This document shows, piece by piece, positions 1 through 7,014 of a DNA stretch of 9,854 nt. The DNA lies in contig CANMWW010000043.1 in assembly GCA_947500965.1 (NCBI GenBank), forward strand, positions 1-9,854, in the 5' to 3' direction. The notes under the pieces were generated by a model. That model was not told where the DNA came from, did no database searches, and was given only the letters and a program-made list of their open reading frames with translations. Within the stretch, counting starts at the first letter, position 1, and every line of letters starts with the position of its first letter. A program made the translations under genes and the position numbers. This DNA comes from Alphaproteobacteria bacterium (GTDB taxonomy: Bacteria > Pseudomonadota > Alphaproteobacteria > CACIAM-22H2).

Positions 1-792
1 CTCAATGCGCCCTTCGCCTCCACGGTCTCGTCGACGCTGGGCTGCCTCAAGGGGATCCTCACCGGTGCCGACGTGCCGTTCAACGAGGGCGCGCGGCGCG
101 CCATCCGCATCAAGGCGCCCGAGGGCTCGCTCCTCAACCCGCGCTTCCCGGCGCCCGTGCGCGCGCGCATGGAGGCGATCTACCGCGCCTACGACGCCGT
201 GCTGCGCGCGATGGGCCAGGCGATCCCCGACCGGGTGATCGCCTGCGGCTTCGATTCGACGGTCGCGACCTGCCTCAGCTACCTCCACGAGGGGCGCTAC
301 CGCGTCTACCTCGAGATCCACAACGGCGGGTATGGCGCCTCGTCGCGCGGCGATGGCTGCGACGCGGTGGCGGGCCCGCTCTCGAACTGCACCAACGTGC
401 CGGTCGAGAGCCTCGACATGGACTTCGACTTCTTCGAGATCGAGTCCTACGCGATGCGCCCGGGGACGGGCGGCGCGGGCCACCACCGCGGCGGTAACGG
501 CTCGCGCCGGGTCTACCGGATCCTGCGCGACGGCGTGCGCTTCTCGATCTACGCGGACCGGTTCCGCGTCGCCGCGTCCGGCCTCGGCGGCGGCATGCCC
601 GGCGCTCTCGGCGGGTGCCGCGTGATCCGCGACGGCCAGCAGGTCGAGCTCAAGTCCAAGGACGCCGCGACGTTGCGCCAGGGCGACCTGCTCGTGCTGG
701 AGACGGGTGGCGGCGGCGGCTGGGGCGACCCCGCGACGCGCGATCCCGCCGGCGCCGCGCGCGACGCGCGACATCGCCTCGCCGCGGAGTGA
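1..792 (+). CDS. Hydantoinase B/oxoprolinase family protein, C-terminal part (5' end outside window)
   Basis: Open from the first base in frame 1; 263 residues are visible. Family members (HyuB, N-methylhydantoinase B, beta part of 5-oxoprolinase) are usually about 500-600 residues, so roughly the N-terminal half is missing. HyuB proteins work with a HyuA ATPase subunit in ATP-dependent opening of hydantoin or 5-oxoproline-like rings in the cytoplasm. Visible family hallmarks are VPFNEGARRAIRIKAPEGS followed by LNPRFPAPV near residues 25-50, NGGYGASSRGDG near residue 110, the GGAGHHRGGNGSRR segment near 157-170, GLGGGMPG near 195, and the glycine-rich ending TGGGGGWGDPATRDP. The substrate cannot be deduced; acetone carboxylase-type or hydantoin-type enzymes share these motifs. 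A HyuA partner would be expected just upstream, outside the window. It is convergent with the ABC operon and ends 15 bases before permease 2 ends. Confidence 0.9.
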   Translation, partial: LNAPFASTVSSTLGCLKGILTGADVPFNEGARRAIRIKAPEGSLLNPRFPAPVRARMEAIYRAYDAVLRAMGQAIPDRVIACGFDSTVATCLSYLHEGRYRVYLEIHNGGYGASSRGDGCDAVAGPLSNCTNVPVESLDMDFDFFEIESYAMRPGTGGAGHHRGGNGSRRVYRILRDGVRFSIYADRFRVAASGLGGGMPGALGGCRVIRDGQQVELKSKDAATLRQGDLLVLETGGGGGWGDPATRDPAGAARDARHRLAAE

Positions 793-797
793 GCGCC

Positions 798-820
798 GCG
801 CCCGGCATCAGGCCGGGCGC
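798..820. terminator. GC hairpin between convergent genes, candidate bidirectional terminator
   Basis: A perfect 9-bp inverted repeat GCGCCCGGC / GCCGGGCGC (798-806 and 812-820) with a 5-base loop, starting five bases after the hydantoinase stop codon. It covers the stop codon (808-810) and last codons of permease 2 on the other strand. There is no clear U-run on either side, so it is not a textbook intrinsic terminator, but its position between two convergent genes fits transcription stopping or 3'-end protection. Confidence 0.5.
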
Positions 821-1614
821 CGCCTCTGCTCGGATTCGACGAAGAGCTCGAGGCCGATCAGCCGGTCGAGCAGCAGGACGACGAGGACGGTCAGCGCGAC
901 CAGGACGGTCGAGATCGCCGCGATCACCGGGCTGCCGCTGTCCTGGATATGGGCGAAGATCCGGACGGGCAGCGTCGTCACGTCGGGCCCGACGAGGAAG
1001 AGGCTCACCGTCACCTCGTCGAAGGAGATGATGAAGGTGAAGAGCAGCGCGGTGACGAGGCCGGGGCGCAGCAGCGGCAGGGTCACGCGCCTGAAGACGT
1101 AGAGAGGGCGCGCGCCGAGGCTCATCGCCGCCTCCTCCGTCGACAGGTCGAGCTTGCGCAGGCTGGAGACGATCGGCCGCCACGCATAGGGCACCGTCAT
1201 GATGACATGGGCGAGCAGCAGGCCGGGGAAGCGCCCGGTCCAGCCGAACATCCCGGCCATGCCGAGCATGACGACGCCGAGCGCCGCGTGCGGGAAGATC
1301 AGCGGCAGGAGCACCAGCGTCTCGAAGCCGGCGGCGCCGGGGAAGCGCTTGCGCGTGAAGACGAGCGCGCCGAGGAAGGCGATCAGCGTCGAGAACGCGG
1401 CGGCGAGGGCGGCGAGCACGAGGCTGACGACGAGGCTCATCAGCCAGTCGGGGCTGGCGAGGAACTCGGCGTACCAGCGCAGCGACAGCTCGCCCGGCGG
1501 GAAGGAGATGTATCCGCGCGCCGTGAAGCTCGACATCACGACGATGACGATCGGGGCCGGCAGGAAGAGCAGCACGGCCGCGACGAGTGTCCGCCCGGCG
1601 GCGGTCCAGGGCAT
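808..1614 (-). CDS. ABC transporter permease 2 (PotC/YdcV-like)
   Basis: Inner-membrane permease of 268 residues, the usual size for the PotC-type subunit of polyamine/iron/opine-type importers. Hydrophobic spans at roughly residues 10-30, 58-85, 97-121, 128-150, 186-208 and 228-250 give six membrane segments. The cytoplasmic coupling motif, which docks onto the ATPase, is at about 160-185: EEAAMSLGA, then FRRVTLPLLRPG. ATG at 1614 is chosen because it overlaps the TGA of permease 1 by one base (TGATG), implying translational coupling, with an AAGGG ribosome-site candidate nine bases upstream inside the preceding gene. An in-frame GTG one codon earlier is an alternative. The frame stays open much further upstream (to 2151), but that extension is an out-of-frame copy of permease 1. 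Substrate unknown; membership in the spermidine/putrescine-like superfamily is from family resemblance only. Confidence 0.93.
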   Translation of the reverse strand: MPWTAAGRTLVAAVLLFLPAPIVIVVMSSFTARGYISFPPGELSLRWYAEFLASPDWLMSLVVSLVLAALAAAFSTLIAFLGALVFTRKRFPGAAGFETLVLLPLIFPHAALGVVMLGMAGMFGWTGRFPGLLLAHVIMTVPYAWRPIVSSLRKLDLSTEEAAMSLGARPLYVFRRVTLPLLRPGLVTALLFTFIISFDEVTVSLFLVGPDVTTLPVRIFAHIQDSGSPVIAAISTVLVALTVLVVLLLDRLIGLELFVESEQRRRPA

Positions 1615-2450
1615 CACGACGCGCCCTTCAGGTTGCGCGACACCCGCCGCTCCAGCATCCCGAGCGGAAGCACCACGGCAAGCGCGGTGGCGGTGAGGAT
1701 GACGGCCATCGTGGCGGCCCTCGGGAAGTCGAAGACCTGGAACATCTCCTGGTAGATCTGCGTGCCGAGCATGCGGTCGCGCAGTCCGCCCAGCAGCAGC
1801 GGCGTCACGATCGCGCCCGTCGCCATCAGGTAGACGATCATCGTCCCCGAGATCACGCCGGGCAGCGAGAGCGGCCAGATCACCTTGCGGAAGGTCTGCC
1901 ACGGCCCGGCGCCCAGGCTCATGCTCGCCTCCTCGAGCGAGCGCTCGAGGTGCAGGAACACGGCTAGGATCGCGAGGATCATGAACGGGCAGAACACGTG
2001 CACGAGGCCGATCACGATGCCCGTCGTGTTGAACATCAGCTTGAGCGGCGTGTCGACGACGCCGAGCCAGCCGAGGAACGCGTTGAGGAGCCCGCGGTTG
2101 CCGAGGATCACGATCCAGCCATAGGTGCGCACGACCACGCTCACCAGCCATGGCAGGATGATGAGCACGAGCAGCCAGTCGCGCCGACCCTTGTGGCGGG
2201 CCACCGCCCAGGCGACCGGATATCCGATCGCGAGGCTGACCAGCGTCGTCAGCCCCGCGACCCAGAGCGTGCGCACGAGCACGTCGACGTAGTCGCGGCG
2301 CGCGAAGAACCTCGCGTAGAGGTCGAGCTTGGGCACGCCGTCGGCGCCCGCGAAGGAGGACCAGACGAGGGCGCCCAGGCTGACGAGGAACAGCCCGAGC
2401 ACCGCCGCCAGCGGCAGCATGAGGAGCCAGGCGAGCCGGCCGAACCTCAT
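1614..2450 (-). CDS. ABC transporter permease 1 (PotB-like)
   Basis: Inner-membrane permease of 278 residues, partner of the downstream permease in a heterodimeric channel. Hydrophobic stretches lie at about residues 8-31, 62-84, 91-115, 142-166, 196-222 and 246-265. The ATPase-coupling EAA loop is at 172-198 (LEEASMSLGA, then FRKVIWPLSLPG). A loop of some 30 residues between the first two spans (about 33-60) is typical of PotB-type subunits. ATG 2450 lacks a good Shine-Dalgarno sequence; translation may depend on readthrough or reinitiation from upstream, since a four-codon frame (2461-2447) ends in an ATGA overlap with this start. A second Met at residue 11 would cut into the first membrane span. 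The gene follows the binding-protein gene by 30 bases and overlaps permease 2 by one base. Confidence 0.93.
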   Translation of the reverse strand: MRFGRLAWLLMLPLAAVLGLFLVSLGALVWSSFAGADGVPKLDLYARFFARRDYVDVLVRTLWVAGLTTLVSLAIGYPVAWAVARHKGRRDWLLVLIILPWLVSVVVRTYGWIVILGNRGLLNAFLGWLGVVDTPLKLMFNTTGIVIGLVHVFCPFMILAILAVFLHLERSLEEASMSLGAGPWQTFRKVIWPLSLPGVISGTMIVYLMATGAIVTPLLLGGLRDRMLGTQIYQEMFQVFDFPRAATMAVILTATALAVVLPLGMLERRVSRNLKGAS

Positions 2451-2466
2451 GTCGTCACCATTGTCC

Positions 2467-2487
2467 CGCGGGCCCCGCGCTCAGCGC
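2467..2487 (-). other. Overlapping small GC hairpins between binding-protein and permease genes
   Basis: The 30-base gap holds CGCGG-GCC-CCGCG (2467-2479), and the binding-protein stop codon sits in the loop of GCGC-TCA-GCGC (2477-2487). The two overlap and are mutually exclusive. Intercistronic stem-loops after the binding-protein gene are common in ABC import operons, where they stabilise the upstream message and lower permease expression; that role is inferred here. In DNA this GC-rich such short stems also arise by chance. Confidence 0.3.
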
Positions 2488-3533
2488 GACAGGAGCTGCT
2501 CGACGAGGTCGATGCGCTCCTTGTGCGTGCGCGCGACGACCTCCCAGTCCGGCTGGTAGAGCCTGGCCAGCAGGTCCTTCAGCGGCATGCCGATCCGGTC
2601 GACGTCCTTCTTCTCGAGCTGCGCGGTCGAGTTGAAGGGCAGGTAGCCGGACAGGTCGAGCATCTTCAGCTGCTGCTGCGGCTCGAGCTGGAAGTTCAGG
2701 AAGGCCATGTAGGCGTCCCTGTGCTTCGCGTTCTTCGGCACGATCAGCAGGTACGGCAGCATGAGGCCGCCTTCCTTCGGCAGCACGAAGTCGACGTTCT
2801 TCGCCCCCTGCTCCTTCAGGCCCCAGACGCGGGTCACGTAGTAGGGCGCCGCGGTGACCTCGCCGCGGGTGAGCAGCGTGTTGAGCTGCGCCATCGAGTT
2901 GTAGACGTTGACCGCGTTGGCCCCGAGCGCCTTCATCAGCGGCAGCCCGGGCGCGATGTTCTTCTCGTCGCCGCCCGCGATCTTCGCGAACATGACGAGG
3001 TCGTAGGTGGAGGCGTAGATCGGCCGCGTGACCGAGAGCTTGCCCTTCCACTTCGCCGCCGCGAGGTCGTTCCAGGACTGGAAGTCCGACGTCTTCGCGA
3101 GGTCGGTGTTCACGGCGATCCCGTAGTACTGGAAATAGGCGGGGATGCCGATGACCTTGCCGTCGGGGGCCTTGAGCACGTAGGCGTCGGGGACGGTCGC
3201 GAGCGCGGGGATGTCCTTCGCGTCGAAGGTCTCCAGCAGGCCGTCGCGATGCAGGTTGGCGGCGTTGAAGTAGGTCGCGATCGCCATGTTGTATTGCGGG
3301 TTCGCGGCCTGCGCGCGCAGCTGCGGCTCGGGGTCCGGCCATTCGTTGATGCGCACCGGCATGCCCGTGCGCGCGGTGAAGGGCTCGCCCACGCCCGTCC
3401 TCCAGGTCGCGCTGGTGCCGCCGCCCCAGGCGCCCATCACGATCTCGCCGCGTCCCTGGGCGAGGGCGGGCGTGGCGAGGGCGAGCGTGGCCGCGAGCGT
3501 CGCCGTGGCGGCCAATAGGTTTCGGCGTGTCAT
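2481..3533 (-). CDS. ABC transporter periplasmic substrate-binding protein (PotD-like)
   Basis: 350 residues, normal for a PotD/PotF-type extracellular solute-binding protein, which captures the substrate in the periplasm and delivers it to the permeases. Residues 1-25 form a signal peptide: MTRRNLL basic start, alanine/leucine core, and an ALA cleavage site before Gln26. TRRNLL resembles a twin-arginine motif, so Tat export is possible. After cleavage comes a WGGG element near residue 35, then EPFTARTGMPV, typical of this family's first strand and helix; YFQYYGIAVNT near 133-143 is the usual hinge-region strand, and the protein ends in helical QLEPQQQ-type segments. The start is fixed by GGAGGA (3541-3546) seven bases upstream, inside the 15-base gap after the ATPase gene. 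The ligand is uncertain: polyamine, amino-acid derivative or opine are all compatible. Confidence 0.93.
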   Translation of the reverse strand: MTRRNLLAATATLAATLALATPALAQGRGEIVMGAWGGGTSATWRTGVGEPFTARTGMPVRINEWPDPEPQLRAQAANPQYNMAIATYFNAANLHRDGLLETFDAKDIPALATVPDAYVLKAPDGKVIGIPAYFQYYGIAVNTDLAKTSDFQSWNDLAAAKWKGKLSVTRPIYASTYDLVMFAKIAGGDEKNIAPGLPLMKALGANAVNVYNSMAQLNTLLTRGEVTAAPYYVTRVWGLKEQGAKNVDFVLPKEGGLMLPYLLIVPKNAKHRDAYMAFLNFQLEPQQQLKMLDLSGYLPFNSTAQLEKKDVDRIGMPLKDLLARLYQPDWEVVARTHKERIDLVEQLLSR

Positions 3534-3548
3534 GGTCGGATCCTCCGT

Positions 3549-4643
3549 TCAGTTCGCCTTGATGAGGGTCGCGCGCGAGGCATCCCAGCCGACCTCGACC
3601 TCGTCGCCTGGGGCGAAGGGCGGGGGACGGTCGGGGCGCGCGGGCAGGGCGAGCAGCAACTCGCGCCCCCGGGCCTCGATGCGGAATCGGTGGTGCGTGC
3701 CGGCATAGACGCCCGCGGCGACGCGCCCGTGCAGCGTCGCGGCGAGGCCCGGACCGTCCGCGGCGGGACGCAGGTTCTCCGGCCGCACGCTGAGCGCGAC
3801 GCGGTCTCCGGCCAGCAGGCCGGCGGGCGCGGCCATGGCGACCGACGCCCCGAGGGCCGGGATGTCGATGCGGGCCTCGCCGCCATCGACCGCGGCGACG
3901 CTGCCGTCGAAGAGGTTGGTGTCGCCGATGAACTGCGCGACGAAGCGCGTGCGCGGGCGGTCGTAGATCGCGCTCGCGTCGTCGAGCTGCTCGATGCGCC
4001 CCTCGTTCATGACCGCGATGCGGTCGGACATCGTGAGCGCCTCCTCCTGGTCGTGCGTCACGAAGACGAAGGTCGTGCCGGTGCGCTGCTGCAGTCCCTT
4101 GAGCTCGAGCTGAAGCTGGCGCCGCAGCTTGAGGTCGAGCGCGCCGAGCGGTTCGTCGAGCAGCAGGACGGCGGGCCGGATGACGAGCGCGCGCGCCAGC
4201 GCGACGCGCTGGCGCTGGCCGCCGGACAATTCATGGACGCGGCGCGCGGCATGGCCCGCCAGCCCGACGAGCTGGAGCGAGTCCTCGATGCGGCGCGCCT
4301 GCTCTGCCCTGGCGACTTTCCGCACCTCGAGGCCGAAGGCGACGTTCTCGCCGACGGTCAGGTGCGGGAACAGCGCGAGGTTCTGGAACACGAAGCCGAG
4401 CTGGCGCGAATAGGGAGGCACGCCGGTGACGTCCGCGCCCTCGATGCGGATCGTGCCGCGGTCGGGGGACTCGAAGCCCGCCGCCATGCGCAGCATCGTC
4501 GTCTTCCCGCAACCGCTCGGCCCGAGCAGCGTCAGGAACTCGCCCCGCCGCACGGACAGGGAGACCCCGTCGACCGCGCGGAACGCGCCGAAGTTCTTCT
4601 CGACGTCCAGCGCCTCGAGCACCGGACCTGCGTGCGTGGTCAT
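3549..4643 (-). CDS. ABC transporter ATP-binding protein (PotA-like)
   Basis: Cytoplasmic ATPase of 364 residues that powers the importer. All nucleotide-binding motifs are intact: Walker A GPSGCGKTT (41-49), Q-loop Q87, signature LSGGQRQR (139-146), Walker B VLLLDEP (159-165), D-loop ALD, and switch His197 in VTHDQEEA. The regulatory TOBE-type domain follows from about residue 220 (FVAQFIGDTN, later SVRPENLRP), as in PotA/FbpC-type ATPases. The frame stays open upstream to 4877, but that extension runs into the divergent hydrolase gene; ATG 4643 begins a normal N-terminus and has a strong GGGGGGAG ribosome site (4653-4660). It is the first gene of the operon; its stop lies 15 bases before the binding-protein start. 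The likely promoter is in the 91-base gap shared with the divergent hydrolase. Confidence 0.95.
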   Translation of the reverse strand: MTTHAGPVLEALDVEKNFGAFRAVDGVSLSVRRGEFLTLLGPSGCGKTTMLRMAAGFESPDRGTIRIEGADVTGVPPYSRQLGFVFQNLALFPHLTVGENVAFGLEVRKVARAEQARRIEDSLQLVGLAGHAARRVHELSGGQRQRVALARALVIRPAVLLLDEPLGALDLKLRRQLQLELKGLQQRTGTTFVFVTHDQEEALTMSDRIAVMNEGRIEQLDDASAIYDRPRTRFVAQFIGDTNLFDGSVAAVDGGEARIDIPALGASVAMAAPAGLLAGDRVALSVRPENLRPAADGPGLAATLHGRVAAGVYAGTHHRFRIEARGRELLLALPARPDRPPPFAPGDEVEVGWDASRATLIKAN

Positions 4644-4652
4644 GCCAGCGAA

Positions 4653-4660
4653 CTCCCCCC
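4653..4660 (-). promoter_or_regulatory. Ribosome binding site that fixes the ATPase start
   Basis: Read on the minus strand this is GGGGGGAG, nine bases before ATG 4643. It supports that start against the much longer open frame reaching 4877, which would overlap the divergent hydrolase gene. Confidence 0.75.
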
Positions 4661-4661
4661 G

Positions 4662-4676
4662 CGCGCATATTGCGCG
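4662..4676. promoter_or_regulatory. Perfect palindrome in the divergent promoter region, candidate operator
   Basis: CGCGCA-TAT-TGCGCG, six matching bases each side of a 3-base centre, in the 91-base gap between the divergent ATPase and hydrolase genes. It is the most AT-containing point of the gap. The core reads CATATT on plus and CAATAT on minus, either of which could serve as a -10 element; for the minus direction a weak TGGCCG -35 candidate lies 17 bases upstream. A regulator bound here could control both transcripts. No regulator gene is present in the window. Confidence 0.4.
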
Positions 4677-4734
4677 ACGCGCGGCGATGCGGCCAGAGTG
4701 AAGTGCGGGTTCATCGCATCGGGGGATCAGGTCC

Positions 4735-5664
4735 ATGGGTTTCGAGCCGGGCACGCAGGCGTATCTGTCGCGCATCACGGAAGTCTGCGGCCCGCCGCGT
4801 CCGCCGCGCTCGCTCGAGGAGCGGCGCGACAACTTCGACCGGCGCTGCGCCGTCTGGCGCAGGCCCTGGCCCGACACGCTCGCGGTGCGCGACTGGTCGA
4901 TCGCGCTTCCCGGCCGCGAGATCCCCGTGCGCCTCTATCGCCGCAAGGACGCTTCGCGGCCCCCTGTGATCCTCTACATGCATGGCGGCGGCTTCGTGAA
5001 CGGCAGCATCGACACGCACGACACCGTGACCTGGAGCCTCGCCGAGGCGACGGGCGCGCTGGTCGCGAGCGTGCACTACCGCCGGCCGCCGGAGAATCCC
5101 TTCCCCGCGGCGCCGGAGGATTGCCTCGCCGCGCTCGACTGGATCGCGCGCAGCGAAGCCTTCCTCGACGCGGACACCTCGCGCGTGGCGATCGCCGGCG
5201 ACAGCGCGGGCGGCTGCCTCGCGGCGGCGCTTGCGCTGCTCGCCCGCGATCGCGGCCGGCCGGCGCCGCGCATGCAGGCGCTGCTCTATCCCTGCCTCGA
5301 CACCGCCGTGGACACGCCGGCCTACGAGGACAACAAGGACCCCTTCGTCTCGCGCGAGGGCATGCGCTTCTACTGGGACAAGTACCTCGAGGGGCGCGTG
5401 GACACGCAGGACCCGGTCGCCGTGCCGATGCGCGCGCGCGACCTGTCCGGCCTCGCGCCCGCCTACGTGCTCACCGCCGAGCACGACCCGCTGGGCGTCG
5501 AGGGCGAGGCCTATGCCGCGCGGCTGCGCGAGGCGGGCGTGCCGACGACGCTCGATCGCGTGCCCGGCACGATCCACGGCCTGCTGCGCGCGCGCTTCGC
5601 GAGTGCGCGCTGCCAGGAGGCGATGGACCGACTCGCCGGCGCGCTGCGCGCGGCGCTTTCCTGA
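4735..5664 (+). CDS. Alpha/beta hydrolase, hormone-sensitive-lipase-like (esterase family IV)
   Basis: 309 residues, the normal length for bacterial HSL-type esterases, with no signal peptide, so probably cytoplasmic. Oxyanion-hole motif HGGGF is at 83-87, nucleophile Ser157 sits in GDSAGG, the likely acid is Asp251 in EHDPL, and the likely base is His281 in TIHGLL: a complete triad in the expected order. A cap region would be formed by the first 50 or so residues. The family hydrolyses short-chain esters, some members amides or carbamates; the exact substrate is not readable. ATG 4735 is supported by GGGGGA (4721-4726) eight bases upstream. The gene diverges from the importer operon and converges on the FAD oxidoreductase with a four-base gap, which suggests, without proving, a role in processing what the importer brings in. 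Confidence 0.93.
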   Translation: MGFEPGTQAYLSRITEVCGPPRPPRSLEERRDNFDRRCAVWRRPWPDTLAVRDWSIALPGREIPVRLYRRKDASRPPVILYMHGGGFVNGSIDTHDTVTWSLAEATGALVASVHYRRPPENPFPAAPEDCLAALDWIARSEAFLDADTSRVAIAGDSAGGCLAAALALLARDRGRPAPRMQALLYPCLDTAVDTPAYEDNKDPFVSREGMRFYWDKYLEGRVDTQDPVAVPMRARDLSGLAPAYVLTAEHDPLGVEGEAYAARLREAGVPTTLDRVPGTIHGLLRARFASARCQEAMDRLAGALRAALS

Positions 5665-5668
5665 TCTC

Positions 5669-7009
5669 CTAGCCCTCGCCGCGCTCGGCTGCGCGGCGGT
5701 CCTTGCGGTCGAGGTGGCGGTACCAGGCCCCGACGATCGGCAGGAACCAGGGATTGCCGCCGTAGAAGGCCTGGCGCGGGAAGGGGCGGCCGTCGAAGGC
5801 GTTCTGCCGGTTCCCGCCGCCGAGCATCTTGCGCGCGGATTGCTGGCCCAGCCAGCCGAGCATGCCGACCCCGCTGCCGTTGCAGCACATCGCGTAGTGG
5901 ATGCCGTCGATCTCGCCCATGTGCGGCAGCTGGTCGAAGGCGAAGGCGAGGTTGCCCATCCAGCCATGGGTGATGCGCGTGCCCGCAAGCTGCGGGAAGC
6001 GCTCGACCATCAGCTCGTGCAGGAGCCGCGCGGAGGTCTCCGGCGCGACCTCGGTGAAGCGCGGACGCCCGCCGAAGAGGACGCGCCTGCCGTCGGGCGA
6101 CAGGCGGTAGTAGCAGAGCACGCGCTTCGTCTCGCCGAGCGTGCGGCCGTTGGGGATGAGGCTCGCGGCGAGCGCGGGGTCGAGCTCCTCGGTCGCGATC
6201 ATGTGGCTCGCCACAGGGATCGCGCGGCGCCGGAGCTCGGGCGTCACCTTGCCCGTGTAGCCGTTGGTTCCGACGAAGACCTTCTCCACCCGCAGCTCGC
6301 CGCGCGGCGTCGACACGCGCCAGCCACCCGGCTCGCGCTCGAGGCGCTCGACCGGCGCGCCGGAGACCAGCACCGCGCCGGCGCGCTCCGCGGCGGCGAG
6401 GAGCCCGCCATAGTATTTCGCGGGATGCAGCTTTCCCGCGCGGTCGACGAGCATGCCGCCGAAGTAGAAGTCGCTCGCCATCTCCTCGCGCTGCCTGTCG
6501 CGCGGCAGCATGCGCGCCTCGGACCCGCCGAAGGCGTTCAGGCGCTCGCACTGCTTCTCCTGCGCGCGGTAATGCGCGGGCGTGAAGGCGCCGGAGAAGC
6601 GCCCCGAGCGCACGTAGTCGCAGTCGATGCCCTCGCGCGCGATCACCGTCTCGAGATGGTCCAGCGCCTGGGCGGCGTCGGCCAGCAGCGCGCGCTTCTC
6701 CGCCTCGTCCTCGACGCCGCGAAGGCCGCCCAGCCCCTTGCCGACATTGACCCCCGCGCTCACCGCGCCGCCATTGCGCGTGCTGGCGCCGATGCCGAAG
6801 GCCTTCGCCTCCAGCACGACGCAGGACGTGCCCGTGCGCGCGAGCTCGAGCGCCGCGTTCAGGCTGGCGAGGCCGCCGCCGACCAGCGCCACGTCGGCGC
6901 GCGCCGGCACGTCTCGCCGGCCGCGCTCCATGTCGGGGCGCCAGGCCTCCCACCACCACGGGTCCGTGCCGAAGGATGGATGGAAGAGACGGTCGTCGCG
7001 TTGCGCCAT
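5669..7009 (-). CDS. FAD-dependent amine/amino-acid oxidoreductase (DAO family, DadA/PuuB-like)
   Basis: 446 residues, the size of gamma-glutamylputrescine oxidase (PuuB)-like members of the D-amino-acid oxidase family, which oxidise secondary or primary amines using FAD. The N-terminus carries PWWWEAWRP (17-25), common in this subgroup. The FAD-binding fold starts at VALVGGGLASLNAAL (40-54) and ends strand 2 with Glu67 (VVLEA). GASTRNGG about 20 residues later is the usual flavin-contacting segment, and the C-terminal GWMGNLAFAFDQLPHMG and NGSGVGMLGW segments are the second FAD-binding region. The third Gly of the GxGxxG signature is Ser49 here. The start at 7009 is chosen from GGGGAGG five bases upstream; the open frame continues to 7324 but without family resemblance. 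Neighbouring a PotABCD-like importer makes a polyamine or amino-acid-derived amine a reasonable guess for substrate. Confidence 0.92.
   Translation of the reverse strand: MAQRDDRLFHPSFGTDPWWWEAWRPDMERGRRDVPARADVALVGGGLASLNAALELARTGTSCVVLEAKAFGIGASTRNGGAVSAGVNVGKGLGGLRGVEDEAEKRALLADAAQALDHLETVIAREGIDCDYVRSGRFSGAFTPAHYRAQEKQCERLNAFGGSEARMLPRDRQREEMASDFYFGGMLVDRAGKLHPAKYYGGLLAAAERAGAVLVSGAPVERLEREPGGWRVSTPRGELRVEKVFVGTNGYTGKVTPELRRRAIPVASHMIATEELDPALAASLIPNGRTLGETKRVLCYYRLSPDGRRVLFGGRPRFTEVAPETSARLLHELMVERFPQLAGTRITHGWMGNLAFAFDQLPHMGEIDGIHYAMCCNGSGVGMLGWLGQQSARKMLGGGNRQNAFDGRPFPRQAFYGGNPWFLPIVGAWYRHLDRKDRRAAERGEG
5677..5698 (+). terminator. GC hairpin after the hydrolase gene, inside the 3' end of the oxidoreductase gene
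   Basis: A perfect 8-bp stem CGCCGCGC / GCGCGGCG (5677-5684 and 5691-5698) with loop TCGGCT, beginning 12 bases after the hydrolase stop. It lies in the last codons of the convergent oxidoreductase. Its position fits a terminator or mRNA 3' end for the hydrolase transcript; only a weak T-containing stretch (TCCTT) follows, so rho-independent function is uncertain. Confidence 0.4.
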
Positions 7010-7014
7010 GCTGG

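Noticed and set aside
1998..3518. A 506-codon plus-strand open frame opposite the binding-protein and permease 1 genes
   Set aside because: It is the antisense of a well-supported solute-binding protein and permease. The product is dominated by Arg, Glu, His, Asp and Val with no domain resemblance, as expected for shadow frames in very GC-rich DNA.
4644..4877. N-terminal extension of the ATPase frame to 4877
   Set aside because: It crosses the divergent promoter gap and the 5' end of the hydrolase; the normal ABC start plus GGGGGGAG support 4643.
3690..5672. A 660-codon plus-strand open frame spanning the ATPase gene and the hydrolase gene
   Set aside because: It runs antisense to the ATPase and then in the wrong frame across the esterase; both real genes have complete motifs and ribosome sites.
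4711..5988. A 425-codon minus-strand open frame opposite the hydrolase
   Set aside because: Low-complexity Arg/Ala/Gly/His composition and antisense to a hydrolase with an intact catalytic triad.
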